The notes: a model not told the origin generated them from the sequence alone. A stretch of DNA of 64,000 nt from G963676655 sp963676655 (GCA_963676655.2 CAXXKX010000003.1:2418001-2482000), one strand, 5' to 3'; shown: positions 1 to 10,249, counted from the stretch's first letter. Numbers and translations: made by a program.

Positions 1-1032
1 GCGGTGGCGCTGGATACGGAATTTGTCTGGGAACGTACTTTTTATCCCGATCTTGGGTTGGTTCAGTTGGCAATCGGTCGTGATTGTTATTTGATCGACC
101 CGTTGGCGATAGAAGATTTGTCGGCTTTAGGCGAGCTGCTGGCGGCGCCGAAGGTGGTTAAAATTCTGCATGACGCTTTGCAGGATTTGCAAATCCTGAA
201 GCGGGCCACCGGAGCCTATCCGGTCAATATCTTCGACACCCGCAGCGCGTATGGCTTTTGCAGCGACAGTTCGATTTTGTCTCTGGCCGCATTACTGGAA
301 AAGGCCATCGGTATTCAACTGCCGAAAACGGAAACCAGGACCAATTGGCTGCAACGTCCGCTCAGCCCGGAACAACTGGAATATGCCAGTGATGACGTCA
401 AGTATATGTGCGAGGTCAGAGATTTGATCATTAAGCAGTCAAAAGAAAACAATACCTATGGCTGGCTGATGGATGAAATGAGTCATTATGATGTGCCAGA
501 GATCTATGATGATGTGGATCCGGGGGAGTATTTTCGGAAAATCAAAGGCACTGACCGGATGAGCCGGGAGCATTTGATGATTTTGCAGGATTTGGCGGCA
601 TGGCGCGAACGGACCGCGCGTGACATCAACTGGCCGCGCGGACACGTTATTCATAATAATACTTTACTTGATCTGACCTGGAAACGTCCGACCCGGGTAG
701 TCGATTTGAAACGGATCAAGAAACTTCATCCGAAGGCGATCGAGAAGCATGGAGAGGAAATAGTTGAAACGATCGAAGCCGCGATGGCTAAGCCGGAGCA
801 TCTGCATCCGGAGAAGCCGGAACTGTTAAGAGATAAGGCGCTCAACAAAAAAGCGGATAAACTCATTGAGGCGATTGAAGAAAAGGCTGTCACTTTGAAT
901 ATTGATCCGGCTTTGGTCGGATCGAAAAAAGAGATTCGGACTTTTATTTATTCAACGGCCGGCGGCGAAGCTTCCGTGGAACAGTTTTTTAATGGTTGGC
1001 GATATGAATTCATTGAGGATCTTCTGAAATAA
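1..1032 (+). CDS. rnd: Ribonuclease D (5'-truncated by the window edge)
   Basis: This is a 3'-to-5' exoribonuclease of the DEDD superfamily that trims tRNA and other RNA 3' ends in the cytoplasm. The reading frame is already open at base 1 and enters directly at the first exonuclease motif (LDTEFVWERTFYP, with the first catalytic Asp and Glu), so about 20 N-terminal residues lie upstream of the window. The GTG at base 4 is not a convincing start. Further motifs visible are 'LHDALQDLQIL' (Exo II) and 'YASDDVKYMCEV' (Exo III, Y-x3-D). An HRDC-type helical domain follows from about residue 180 ('MSREHLMILQDLAAWRERTARDINWPR'-like region). Length and domain order fit RNase D well. The sigma-54 activator starts 36 bases downstream on the same strand. 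Confidence 0.92.
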   Translation, partial: AVALDTEFVWERTFYPDLGLVQLAIGRDCYLIDPLAIEDLSALGELLAAPKVVKILHDALQDLQILKRATGAYPVNIFDTRSAYGFCSDSSILSLAALLEKAIGIQLPKTETRTNWLQRPLSPEQLEYASDDVKYMCEVRDLIIKQSKENNTYGWLMDEMSHYDVPEIYDDVDPGEYFRKIKGTDRMSREHLMILQDLAAWRERTARDINWPRGHVIHNNTLLDLTWKRPTRVVDLKRIKKLHPKAIEKHGEEIVETIEAAMAKPEHLHPEKPELLRDKALNKKADKLIEAIEEKAVTLNIDPALVGSKKEIRTFIYSTAGGEASVEQFFNGWRYEFIEDLLK

Positions 1033-1068
1033 TATTTATGCCTGGAAACAGGGACATTGGAGTAACAG

Positions 1069-3024
1069 ATGAACGCTACTACATATCGGGATTGGGAAAC
1101 ATTTGTCCGGGGACAGGGTATTCCTGAGATACGGGCGCGTATTCTTGAGTCCTGGAACCGTTCCCGGCAGTCCGGTCTCAGTCCGCATGTTTTTCCCGGT
1201 TTGTCACATGAAACATCCGGTGGCAGGTTGAACAATGACGAGTTCTTTGAAATGATCCGGGGGCATGCCGAGCGTTATATAAATGCCGCGGTCTCGCAAA
1301 AGATATCCGCGATATTCTGTTCTCCTGAAGGTACGGTTACGGAAATCCTTACCGTGTCGGACAGTATGGCATCGGTTTTGGCTAGTGCCGGAATCAGAGC
1401 AGGGATATCCCTGGCGGAAAACTCGGCAGGAACTAATGCCGCCGCAATGACTCTGTTGCTGAGAGTTGCGACTATTTGTCGCGGACCGGAACATTATCTT
1501 GAAAAATTCCACCAGTTTGCGTCGGTCGCGCTGCCGTTGTTTGACGCGGAGGCGGATTTTCGCGGGGCTCTGGCGTTGTTCGGGGTAATGCCGGACGTCG
1601 ATACCCCGGCTTTGCGTGGTGTGGTGGCAATGATGATTCAGTTATTCGACCGGGAGGTTCGGATGCAGCGTCATGTGAGGCTCAATGACGAACTGCGGCA
1701 GTTGCAGCGGCGGATGTTCAAAGAGGATATCAAGCCGATGCTGATGATAAACCGTAACGGCTATGTGCGGCAGATGAATCCGGCGGCAATGAAAATGTTT
1801 GAGGTCAACGAACCGTTTTTTGAGAGCAACAACCTGGAACGTAAAGCGCGGTTTTCTCCTTCTTTGCGCGAAATCGCCAAGTCGGCCATTCCGTGCAAGG
1901 CGCGTAAAATGGAAATCACTCTGGATGATCGCCGGATCGAGGTTAATTATGAAAAGAACCCGATCTACAGTGAGAAAGATGAATTTCTCGGAAATATGAT
2001 AATCCTTGACGAGCAGAGCGAAAGCAGCAGTCGCCAGAGTTCCGTGTCAGTCGCCAAATATGACTTTGATTCGATTATCGGGAATTCACCGCGGTTGCGG
2101 CATTGCAAGCAACTTGCCCTCAAGGCCGCCGAGACCTCGGTTAGTGTTTTTTTGCATGGTCCGAGCGGAACCGGGAAAGAGATTTTTGCGCATGGCATTC
2201 ATAATGCCAGTGACCGCAAGGATGAAGCCTTTGTGGCGATCAACTGTGCGGCGATTCCGCGCGAAATTGCCGAAAGTGAACTTTTCGGGTACGAAACCGG
2301 CGCTTTTACCGGGGCGAAAAAAGGTGGCAATATCGGGAAACTGCAGGCCGCGGACAAAGGAACGGTTTTCCTTGATGAAATCGGCGATATGCCGCTGGAA
2401 CTGCAGGCCAAATTGTTACGCCTGCTTGAGGAGCGCACCATCACCCGGATCGGCGGCCGGAGAGAAATTCCGGTGAACATAAGAGTTATCGCGGCCAGTA
2501 ACCGCGATATAGAGGCTCTGATCGCGGCAGGCCAATTCCGGGAAGACCTTTATTACCGGTTGAATGTGACGAGTATCGATTTGCCGCCGTTGGTTGAGAG
2601 TCGCGAGGATATTCCGCTTCTGGTTGATTACTTTATCGGGGTATTCAATGAGATCATGGGCAAACAGGTGCCGGGAATCCTGCCGGACATTATGCAGCGA
2701 TTTCAGACTTATTCCTGGCCCGGTAATATTCGTGAACTGAAAAACACGATTGAGTTTGCGGTCATGGTTAATTCAGGCGAAGAGACAATTGCCTGGAAAC
2801 ATCTGCCCGGCCGTTTGCGGACGCCGCTGCTTTATTCCGATCCGCAGGAAGTGTCTCCTGGTGACCCGCTGGGACGTGAACGCCGGGAGTTGCAGGAAAG
2901 CGAAAAGGCGTTATATGAAAAAGCGGTCAAGATGGCCGGAGGGAATCTGAGCAAGGCTGCGCGCAGTCTTGGCATCAGCCGCAGTACGATTTACCGCAAG
3001 TTAAAAAGTTTTAATATCAAATAA
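1069..3024 (+). CDS. Sigma-54-dependent transcriptional activator (GAF-PAS-AAA+-Fis HTH)
   Basis: This 651-aa bacterial enhancer-binding protein would remodel sigma-54 RNA polymerase. A GAF-like sensory region of the AcoR type occupies roughly residues 40-190 and a PAS-like segment about 215-315. The AAA+ domain (about 333-570) has Walker A GPSGTGKE (364-371), the sigma-54 contact loop GAFTGA (411-416) and Walker B VFLDEIGD (433-440). A Fis-type helix-turn-helix ends the protein (GGNLSKAARSLGISRSTIYRKL, split around 624-646). There is no receiver domain, so control is probably by a small ligand at GAF/PAS rather than by phosphorylation. The ATG at 1069 follows a GGAG ribosome site at 1059-1062. 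Its target promoters are not evident; I saw no convincing -24/-12 element nearby. Confidence 0.93.
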   Translation: MNATTYRDWETFVRGQGIPEIRARILESWNRSRQSGLSPHVFPGLSHETSGGRLNNDEFFEMIRGHAERYINAAVSQKISAIFCSPEGTVTEILTVSDSMASVLASAGIRAGISLAENSAGTNAAAMTLLLRVATICRGPEHYLEKFHQFASVALPLFDAEADFRGALALFGVMPDVDTPALRGVVAMMIQLFDREVRMQRHVRLNDELRQLQRRMFKEDIKPMLMINRNGYVRQMNPAAMKMFEVNEPFFESNNLERKARFSPSLREIAKSAIPCKARKMEITLDDRRIEVNYEKNPIYSEKDEFLGNMIILDEQSESSSRQSSVSVAKYDFDSIIGNSPRLRHCKQLALKAAETSVSVFLHGPSGTGKEIFAHGIHNASDRKDEAFVAINCAAIPREIAESELFGYETGAFTGAKKGGNIGKLQAADKGTVFLDEIGDMPLELQAKLLRLLEERTITRIGGRREIPVNIRVIAASNRDIEALIAAGQFREDLYYRLNVTSIDLPPLVESREDIPLLVDYFIGVFNEIMGKQVPGILPDIMQRFQTYSWPGNIRELKNTIEFAVMVNSGEETIAWKHLPGRLRTPLLYSDPQEVSPGDPLGRERRELQESEKALYEKAVKMAGGNLSKAARSLGISRSTIYRKLKSFNIK

Positions 3025-3081
3025 CGACAGTCAATTTCCGACCCTGTAAATGTATAACCTTGTTTTAAATTGTGAAGTTTT

Positions 3082-3804
3082 ATGAGTAAATTAATAATTG
3101 TTATTCCATGTTATAATGAGGAGAATCGCCTGCCGGCGGATGACTTACGCACTTTTTTCAATCACGAGGATTACGGTTGTATTCTGGTCAATGACGGCAG
3201 CACCGACGGTACCGCGAAACTGCTAGAAGAACTGGCGGCTTCGACCGACAGTATTAACGTGCTGCATCTGGCTGAAAATTCCGGCAAAGCCGAAGCGGTC
3301 AGGCAGGGTATTCAAAAAGCGCTTGAGCTTGCTCCCGAATATGTCGGATATTGGGATGCCGATATGGCAACTCCTTTATCGGAAATAGATTCTTTTATGG
3401 CGTGTTTCGGATTGGGAAGTTATGAGGCGGTAATCGGTAGTCGGCTGGCGCGTCTGGGAGCCGGGGTGAAAAGAAGAAACTCAAGGCACTATCTGGGGCG
3501 GGTCTTTGCGACAGTGGTAAGTATTTTGCTGAAACTTCAGGTTTACGATACCCAATGCGGGGCAAAAATATTCAAATCAGAGTTGGCAAAATTGATATTT
3601 GACCGTCCTTTTAAATCAAGATGGCTGTTTGACGTGGAAATCTTCAAACGTATTGCGGAACAGCGGGGATTGCAGGCAACTCAGGATGAAATCGTTTATG
3701 AGCTGCCGGTGATGTCCTGGCAGGAGGTAGCAGGATCAAAACTCAAGTCGTCGATGATGCTTATGGCTCCGATTCAACTGCTCAAGATATTCTTTTTTAA
3801 ATGA
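3082..3804 (+). CDS. Family 2 glycosyltransferase (dolichyl-phosphate-sugar synthase-like)
   Basis: This 240-aa GT-A fold enzyme probably transfers a sugar from a nucleotide sugar to a lipid phosphate. The N-terminus reads IIVIPCYNEENRLP, followed by VNDGSTDGT and the metal-binding region YWDADMATP. The order and spacing resemble the DPM1/ALG5-like subgroup of GT2. No strong transmembrane helix follows the catalytic domain, so the enzyme is probably cytoplasmic or peripherally bound. Its stop is 5 bases from the stop of the convergent membrane-protein gene. The next two genes on the other strand are GT-C-like polytopic proteins, so a common role in glycolipid or cell-surface glycan assembly is plausible but inferred. 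The start at 3082 has only a weak ribosome site. Confidence 0.85.
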   Translation: MSKLIIVIPCYNEENRLPADDLRTFFNHEDYGCILVNDGSTDGTAKLLEELAASTDSINVLHLAENSGKAEAVRQGIQKALELAPEYVGYWDADMATPLSEIDSFMACFGLGSYEAVIGSRLARLGAGVKRRNSRHYLGRVFATVVSILLKLQVYDTQCGAKIFKSELAKLIFDRPFKSRWLFDVEIFKRIAEQRGLQATQDEIVYELPVMSWQEVAGSKLKSSMMLMAPIQLLKIFFFK

Positions 3805-3809
3805 ACTTT

Positions 3810-5570
3810 TCAGGCGGCGACTTGTGCCGTTTTCTTTTCCGGAGTCAATTCCAGTTGATATTTCAGGAGATAAAGTAACAACGCGATCGCAAAACAACCG
3901 GTAACGGTCAATGCGAGTCCCAAACCAGGCGGTCGTATTTTCAGAATATATTGCTGATTTGCTTTCAGTTTCAAGATGAAATGCTTTTCCGTTTCAAACT
4001 GACGCGCGTCAGGAAATAAAGGTTTGTTGTTCAACTGCCAGTAGCAGCCCGGATTCTGGTTGATTACAACCAGGCAGTCACGAGGAGCTGAAAGCTTGAT
4101 CATATTCGGGGTCCATTTCTTTTGCAACGGGATTTTTTGCAGGGTCCAGATTTCACCGCGATATCGCCGGTCTTCCACCGCGATGCGTAACGACCGGCCT
4201 TTACTGAAAGACTCATAACCCAGTAACGGATCGTGAGAAAACAGCGTTGCCACACCGTTTCTGGTGGCGACAAACTGGTTGAGGTAATTTTTCCCGCTTG
4301 AAACAATTGGTTTCCCCCGATATGGAATGGTTCTGGTATAATCGATTTCGGGGCGTCCGGTATGGACCCGCCAATTGGACCACTGGGTATAGATCAGGCC
4401 GAGGCATGAAATGGTAATTATGACAGACGCTGTCAAGTGTTTTTTAGGAGTCGACGCAATGAGCAGGTCAAGTCCTCTGGCTGTTCCGATGATCAGAAAG
4501 AACAACGTAAAAAAACGCCAGCGGGTTATCACCCACATGCTGCTGAAAGCGGGAAGTTCCCGCAGCCAGAAGCCCGGAAAAAACCGGATGTCTGAATCGA
4601 CCACCAGCGGAAAAGTCAACAGGAAACCCCAATGCCACCAGCGTAATTCTTTGTAAAATGACCAGATGAAAAGCAGACAGGCCAGGAGTCCGACATAACA
4701 GCCCATTTCATGCCAGTTCCACCAGCCGGGCAAAGGGCCGGGCGGAAACGAATAGGCATGCTGTCCCGGATAGACCAATCCGAGGAGAAAATCAACCGGG
4801 TTCAAGGTTATTCTGAACGGAATTATCCGCTTAAAATTACGCACCAGATTCCAGGTAAGGATCAGGTTGAATGAGGCGAGGGTTCCGAATACAAGAAACG
4901 CCCCCGTCAGATTACGCAGTCCTTCTTTGAGTTTTTGTCGTTCGGTGTACAGCGCATAAAGTACAAAAAGGGCGGTTATCGGACAGCTGATAATTGTCAG
5001 GTAGTGAATCGACTGATTAAGCATCAGACCGGCCAGTGCTCCCAACGCCAGACCGGCCGGTAAGGACCGCGGAACTCTCCGGCCACAATAGATCAGCCAT
5101 GGCAGCCAGATAATAGCTGTCATTACTGTGTGACCTGCGGCGATATGAATGGCAATAGTTCCCTGAAGACCGAAAAGCAGCATGCCCCAGAATCTGGCCG
5201 CCTGATTTTTGACAAAGTCACCCAACAGAAACCACATGCCCCAGGCTCCGGCCAGCACATAAAACGTTATGGCAAAGTGAAAACCCCGAAGCGTTCCGAA
5301 AATTAAGGTGAACAGCGTATCCAGAGAAAAAACTCCGAACTGTGGACGGGCCGCGAGAGGTGTGCCGCCGTAATGCCATGGATTCCAGAATGGAAACTGT
5401 CCGTAATCAAGAATGTCGATCCGGGCCGCTTCGGAAAACTGCATGTAGGAATGCCAATCGGTATTATCCGGAATAGAACCTGATTTCAGCAAAAAAGGAA
5501 GCCAGCCCAACAGAATCAGCAATGAGGCTGCGACAGGCGGCATGAATGGGGATTTAAGCAGTTTTTTCAT
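3810..5570 (-). CDS. YfhO-like polytopic membrane protein, copy 2
   Basis: This is a 586-aa multi-pass membrane protein of unknown reaction. I chose the ATG at 5570 (MKKLLKSPFMPP). The open frame extends to 5744, but that extension lies inside the upstream paralogue and is low-complexity, so it is probably not translated. The protein has about a dozen hydrophobic helices and a periplasmic-looking soluble C-terminal part ending in another helix (GLALTVTGCFAIALLLYLL). The motif FWNPWHYGGTPL, after the first helix, resembles the first-loop motif of YfhO/GT-C type glycosyltransferases. It is closely similar along its whole length to the upstream gene, so the two are a tandem duplication. The genes overlap by 17 bases (5554-5570), implying translational coupling. 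A lipid-linked-sugar glycosyltransferase role is possible. Confidence 0.8.
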   Translation of the reverse strand: MKKLLKSPFMPPVAASLLILLGWLPFLLKSGSIPDNTDWHSYMQFSEAARIDILDYGQFPFWNPWHYGGTPLAARPQFGVFSLDTLFTLIFGTLRGFHFAITFYVLAGAWGMWFLLGDFVKNQAARFWGMLLFGLQGTIAIHIAAGHTVMTAIIWLPWLIYCGRRVPRSLPAGLALGALAGLMLNQSIHYLTIISCPITALFVLYALYTERQKLKEGLRNLTGAFLVFGTLASFNLILTWNLVRNFKRIIPFRITLNPVDFLLGLVYPGQHAYSFPPGPLPGWWNWHEMGCYVGLLACLLFIWSFYKELRWWHWGFLLTFPLVVDSDIRFFPGFWLRELPAFSSMWVITRWRFFTLFFLIIGTARGLDLLIASTPKKHLTASVIITISCLGLIYTQWSNWRVHTGRPEIDYTRTIPYRGKPIVSSGKNYLNQFVATRNGVATLFSHDPLLGYESFSKGRSLRIAVEDRRYRGEIWTLQKIPLQKKWTPNMIKLSAPRDCLVVINQNPGCYWQLNNKPLFPDARQFETEKHFILKLKANQQYILKIRPPGLGLALTVTGCFAIALLLYLLKYQLELTPEKKTAQVAA

Positions 5571-7311
5571 CAGTATTTTGTTTTTTTGCAATAAGTTCCG
5601 GTTTGTATTTGTAGAAGAAAAGCAACAGCAGGATAATGAACAGGGCGTTAATGAGCAGGCCGGTTTCATAACCGGTGGTTTTTGCTGTAAATGTATATGA
5701 CTTCCCGCCTTCGACTTGGATTGCGAAAGGCTGGAAAGCTTCAAACGGACGCATATCGGGAAATAACTGAATATCGTCCAGCCGCCAGCCGGAACCGGGA
5801 TTCTGATTGATTAGAACGGTGCAGTCGCGGGGCGCGGTGACGGTTATTTTATTAGGGGTCCAGGTTGTTTGCAACGGCACGTTTTCCTGAGACCATATTT
5901 CACCTTTGTAAAACTTGCTTTCCGGACTCATTCGCAGCGACTTGCATCTGGTTTTCAGGTCATAACCCAGCAGCGGATCGTATGAGAATATGGTGACGAC
6001 GCTTTTGCGGGTGGCGGCGTAGCGGTTCAGGCGCAGATCATGGGAGGAAATGACCGGGTTGCCCTGATACGGGATTGTTTTCAATACATCCGCTTCGGGT
6101 TGGACTTTCAAATAACTCCAGGTGTACCATTGATTGTAGATCAATCCGCATAGAGAAACCAGAACAATTCCGATTGCGGCTTTCTTATAACGTGGACACA
6201 GATAGTCAAGGCCGCGCGCCGCGCCGACGATCAGGAAAAAAACAGCGGCAAAACGCCATCTGGTAATTACAAACATACTGCGGAATCCTGGCAGTTCGCG
6301 GACCCAGTACCCGGGCAGATAATACAAGGCCGAGTCGATGACCAGCGGAAAGGTCAGCAAAAATCCCCAATGCCACCAGCGCAGTTCTTTATAAAATGAC
6401 CAGGCAAAAAGCAGGCAGGCAAAGAGTCCGATGTAACAGCCCATTTCCTCCCAGGTCCAGTATCCGGGCAGGGGAGCGGGAAAAAAAGAACGCGCGTTTT
6501 GCCCCGGCCAGATCAGACCGAGCAGAAAATCGCCCGGATGCAGCGTGACCCGGCCCGGCATGATTCGCTGGTAATGCTTCACCAGTGCCCAGGTGGTCCA
6601 AAGTCTGAACGATGACAATGCGCCTACCATGAGGAATGCCCCGAAGTAATTGCGGATTGCTTGGACTCGATTTCCGGAGCGAACCAGTGAAATAATCACG
6701 AATACAGCCGTCGTCAAGCATATTATCAGGCAGAGATAGTGAATAGACTGGTTAAGCATCAGGCCCAGGGTTAAGCCAAACAGCAGGGCCGGGCGCAGGG
6801 TCTTCGGCGCGGCCATGCCGAAATATAACAGCCACGGCAGCCAGGCTATGGGAGCCATAACGATATGTCCGGTCGCTACATGAATGCTTAATGTTCCCTG
6901 CAGCCCGAAAAGCAGCATCCCCCAGAAACGGGCAAGCCGGGATTCGGTATATTTGCCCAGTAGAAACCACGTTCCAAGCGCGCCGAGAATCGCATATGCG
7001 AGCATTGCCAGCGGAATCCCCGGCAGGGTCCCGAAGATCAGGGTGAACAGCATTTCAATCGAAAAAATTCCAACCTGGGGACGGGCGAACAGCGGGGTGC
7101 CGCCGTAATGCCATGGATTCCAGAATGGAAATTGACCGTATTTGACAATATCGATCCTGGCCGCTTCATAAAATTGCAGAAACATATGCCAGTCGCCGGT
7201 CTCCGGGACTCCGCCTGATTTCAGCAATAGAGGCAGCCATCCTGCAATAATCAGTAGTATCGCAGTGACTGGAAAAGCGATCTCAGGTTTGTTTTTGAAG
7301 TATTTCAGCAT
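5554..7311 (-). CDS. YfhO-like polytopic membrane protein, copy 1
   Basis: This 585-aa protein is the first gene of a two-gene minus-strand unit. It has many transmembrane helices and the same FWNPWHYGGTPL motif and LLFGLQGT...HVATGH region as the next gene. Other shared stretches are EMGCYIGLFACLLFAWSFYKELRWWHWGFLLTFPLV-like (split here by position) and ITRWRF. The C-terminal third is a soluble domain with an INQNPG-x-W motif, followed by a last helix and a charged tail. Family resemblance is to YfhO/GT-C membrane proteins; no catalytic assignment is safe. The 264 bases upstream (7312-7575) are AT-rich, and I recognise no gene or RNA there. Neighbouring GT2 suggests a surface-glycan role (inference). 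Confidence 0.8.
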   Translation of the reverse strand: MLKYFKNKPEIAFPVTAILLIIAGWLPLLLKSGGVPETGDWHMFLQFYEAARIDIVKYGQFPFWNPWHYGGTPLFARPQVGIFSIEMLFTLIFGTLPGIPLAMLAYAILGALGTWFLLGKYTESRLARFWGMLLFGLQGTLSIHVATGHIVMAPIAWLPWLLYFGMAAPKTLRPALLFGLTLGLMLNQSIHYLCLIICLTTAVFVIISLVRSGNRVQAIRNYFGAFLMVGALSSFRLWTTWALVKHYQRIMPGRVTLHPGDFLLGLIWPGQNARSFFPAPLPGYWTWEEMGCYIGLFACLLFAWSFYKELRWWHWGFLLTFPLVIDSALYYLPGYWVRELPGFRSMFVITRWRFAAVFFLIVGAARGLDYLCPRYKKAAIGIVLVSLCGLIYNQWYTWSYLKVQPEADVLKTIPYQGNPVISSHDLRLNRYAATRKSVVTIFSYDPLLGYDLKTRCKSLRMSPESKFYKGEIWSQENVPLQTTWTPNKITVTAPRDCTVLINQNPGSGWRLDDIQLFPDMRPFEAFQPFAIQVEGGKSYTFTAKTTGYETGLLINALFIILLLLFFYKYKPELIAKKQNTDEKTA

Positions 7312-7575
7312 GCTTTATAGTATTGGTTCCAATTTGAATTCATAAGAAAACCAGATAGTTTTGAAGTTATAATGTTTGATTCGGGTTATTAATTATATAT
7401 TACAGTCTCCAAGCGATATAATAAATTTACCCGGACTGGTAAAATTATGGTAAAGATACATCAAAATAACCAGGAAATCAATAGTTTGGATGGAAATTAT
7501 TTATAGACAAATCAATTTGCCTGCCCGTAATTTATGTCAACAGAGTGGATAGGCTGCGTTTGCCATTCATGAAAA

Positions 7576-9993
7576 TTATAATATTTGTTCGATGAGCGTA
7601 ATTAACTCGATCTTTTTAAATGGCTTGGAAATATAATAATCGCATCCTGATTCGATTGCCAGGTTTCTGTCTTCTGTCCTTGCAAAGGCAGTCTGGGCGA
7701 TTATAGGTATATCAGGTTTTTTTGCTTTGATTTCTTTGGCGGCTTCATAACCGTTCATAACGGGCATTTTGATGTCCAGTATAATCAGGTCATAATGATT
7801 ATTCAGTGCCAGGTTAACCGCCTCGAGCCCGTTTTGTGCTCGGTCAACTCTTCGGACTCTTTTTTTGAGGATAACTTCAAGATAGCGGTAATTAGCCGTT
7901 TCATCCTCGGCGATAAGGACAACCAGCTCCGGCCATTTCTTATGCTCAGGGCGCGTTGTAGTTGGCTTGTCCGGGGTGTTTTGGACAATTTCTGCTGGTA
8001 TAGAGAAGTAGAAGCGGGAGCCTTTTTGCGGCTTTGATGATACACCAATTTTTCCGTTCATTGAATCAACCAGTGCCTTGGCGATGCTCAGGCCCAATCC
8101 GGTTCCTCTAATCGCCGCTGAAATTGCTTCGGTTCCACGGTAGAAGCTGTTAAAAATGAGCTCTTGTTCCGCTTCTGGAATTCCTATGCCGGTGTCTTTG
8201 ACGTAGAATTCGATATCTTCATCGTGCATTTCAAAACCCAATTCGATGCTGCCTTGATGAGTATATCTGGTTGCATTGGAAACGAAATTAGATAGAACCT
8301 GTTTAATTTTTTCAGAATCGGAACTTATGAACAGATCTTTTTGCTTGTCCGGTATATTAACAGACACTTTTAGCCCTTTGTTCAATTCCGGTAAACTGAA
8401 CATTCGGTAAATATCTGTTACCAGTTCGGAAGGACTGAATTCAACACATTCGCATGGAATTTCCTCACTCTCCAGTCGGGACATCAAAATTACATCGTCA
8501 ATCAGTGCCAGCAGTTGTTCCGAGCCTTTTTGCACGAGTATGGCATATTCATTTTTCTCCTCATCGTTCCCATCGGGGATAAGGTTTGCAAATCCGATAA
8601 TAGCGTTCATCGGCGTTCTAATTTCATGAGACATATTATGCATAAAAGCTGTTTTTAACCGGTTGCTTTCCTCCGCTGCTTCTTTTGCCTGCAGTAATTT
8701 CTGTTCTGCCTCCTTTTGCTCGGTAATATCATATTCAGTGACCAGGATATAGGTTTTTTCATCCTCAATGTCGATACGTTGAGCATTGATAGCGACTGGA
8801 AAGGTCGATCCATCCTTTCGAATGTGAACACTTTCACTGTAGAAAGGCTTCCCGTGCATTGTTTCTTTCACCCAACCTTTTATTAAACCTTTTCCTTTCT
8901 CGTCATTTATATTCGTAATTTGCATACCAACCAGCTCATCAAGAGAATAGCCGTGAACGGTGCAGGCTGAATTATTTGCGTCGACGATTACCGGAATGCC
9001 ATCAGGGGTATTCGGATCCAGAATCATACAAAATCCGCCGGCTTGATCAAAAAGGGCTTTAAACTTTTTTTCACTTCTGCGTATTAATTCTGTATTTTTG
9101 ATTATTATTTTCTGAGCGAGATCGATCGCGTCACCGGTGTGTCTTGAGATCAATATTGCGCAGATCCCTGAAATAATAATGATACCCACGGTTGAAGTTG
9201 CTGATAGCATGGCAATATTGATCTTTGTCAGACTTTGTCCATAAATTACAACGATTCCGCCCGAAATAACCGAAAAGACTGATAACGGTAATATATAGCG
9301 TAACAGGAAGCTTGAGGTCGCATGCCCGAACAGGATGCTCAGGGGAAACGCGTCTTTCCCGGCTATCACGAGTATCGCTAATCCAAGCAGCATAAAGCCG
9401 GCGGCCGTGGTCAGCGCCATGGGAACAGTTGAGCCCTGTCCGTATAATAAAGGAGTTCCATATAGATATGAGAGACAAACGGTGAACCCGGAAAACTCGG
9501 TGATAATACCGAAGACCGCTCCTGCATCTTTCAATTTTTTGGGAGGTTCATGAAAAAAATTCTGAATTATCAATGTGAAAATGGCAAGGCCGGATATGAA
9601 AAAAGTTATTCCGGTAGCAGGGGACATCCTGCCGACAGGAATGTCGTTCAGATGGCCGACATCCGGGACCATTGCGCCTTCAAAGTTTAAATCTGTTCCA
9701 CAGTAAAAGCCTATTAACTGAAGCAGTCCGAAGAGGGTGACCAGTATTACCCCGGTCATTATAACAGTCAGGATTTTATGAGAACGCTTTTTTGTATTTG
9801 AAAAATGCAGTCCCCCGGCAAGTATCAGGAATGATATAGCAGTACTTGGCGCCATTGGAATATAAACATCCCTGATACGACCAAGCACTCCCAGGCCCGG
9901 GATATACCCTAACAGTCCCAGCAAGGCAAGCAGGATAGCTCCGAGAATGCCGGTTGTTTGTAAATCCTCAACAGATAATTTTCGATTTTTCAT
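7576..9993 (-). CDS. Hybrid sensor histidine kinase with membrane sensor, PAS and receiver domain
   Basis: This 805-aa inner-membrane signalling protein starts with about eight hydrophobic helices (residues 13-285) of no family I recognise. A PAS domain follows (about 308-425, ending ILVTEYDITEQKEAE), then a HisKA domain with the phosphoacceptor His456 in MSHEIRTPMN. The HATPase domain has an N box near Asn573 and G boxes DTGIGI (600) and GTGLGLS (630-636). The C-terminal receiver has the phospho-accepting Asp740 (IILDIKMP) and Lys790. No output domain or cognate response regulator is adjacent, so signal must go through a phosphotransfer protein or regulator elsewhere. The gene is monocistronic: both flanks are long, AT-rich, gene-free stretches. 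Confidence 0.93.
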   Translation of the reverse strand: MKNRKLSVEDLQTTGILGAILLALLGLLGYIPGLGVLGRIRDVYIPMAPSTAISFLILAGGLHFSNTKKRSHKILTVIMTGVILVTLFGLLQLIGFYCGTDLNFEGAMVPDVGHLNDIPVGRMSPATGITFFISGLAIFTLIIQNFFHEPPKKLKDAGAVFGIITEFSGFTVCLSYLYGTPLLYGQGSTVPMALTTAAGFMLLGLAILVIAGKDAFPLSILFGHATSSFLLRYILPLSVFSVISGGIVVIYGQSLTKINIAMLSATSTVGIIIISGICAILISRHTGDAIDLAQKIIIKNTELIRRSEKKFKALFDQAGGFCMILDPNTPDGIPVIVDANNSACTVHGYSLDELVGMQITNINDEKGKGLIKGWVKETMHGKPFYSESVHIRKDGSTFPVAINAQRIDIEDEKTYILVTEYDITEQKEAEQKLLQAKEAAEESNRLKTAFMHNMSHEIRTPMNAIIGFANLIPDGNDEEKNEYAILVQKGSEQLLALIDDVILMSRLESEEIPCECVEFSPSELVTDIYRMFSLPELNKGLKVSVNIPDKQKDLFISSDSEKIKQVLSNFVSNATRYTHQGSIELGFEMHDEDIEFYVKDTGIGIPEAEQELIFNSFYRGTEAISAAIRGTGLGLSIAKALVDSMNGKIGVSSKPQKGSRFYFSIPAEIVQNTPDKPTTTRPEHKKWPELVVLIAEDETANYRYLEVILKKRVRRVDRAQNGLEAVNLALNNHYDLIILDIKMPVMNGYEAAKEIKAKKPDIPIIAQTAFARTEDRNLAIESGCDYYISKPFKKIELITLIEQIL

Positions 9994-10249
9994 TTATTTA
10001 TCGCCAAGCAAATTTATACATCCTAGCATCGATGCATCAAAATGATATTCATATAGGTTAGTATAAATATTGAAATATCAAAAGTCAATCAAATGTTAGC
10101 AAGTAATATAAAAAAAGGAAAAAGAAAATTGTATGAAGACCACTTGCTTTGAGTTGAAGCTATTCTTTTGGGGGGTTGTTATTTTATTATTCAAGGATTA
10201 TATTAGTGATGGTTTGAACAATATAATATATTACTCGGGGAGCTGAAAT

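Noticed and set aside
5571..5744. N-terminal extension of the second YfhO-like protein
   Set aside because: The extra 58 codons fall inside the upstream paralogue, are Ser/Cys-rich and lack similarity to the first copy. The ATG at 5570 matches the paralogue's start.
7312..7575. tRNA-like fragments (GTTTGATTCGGG)
   Set aside because: No cloverleaf could be drawn around it; the match is limited to a T-arm-like string.
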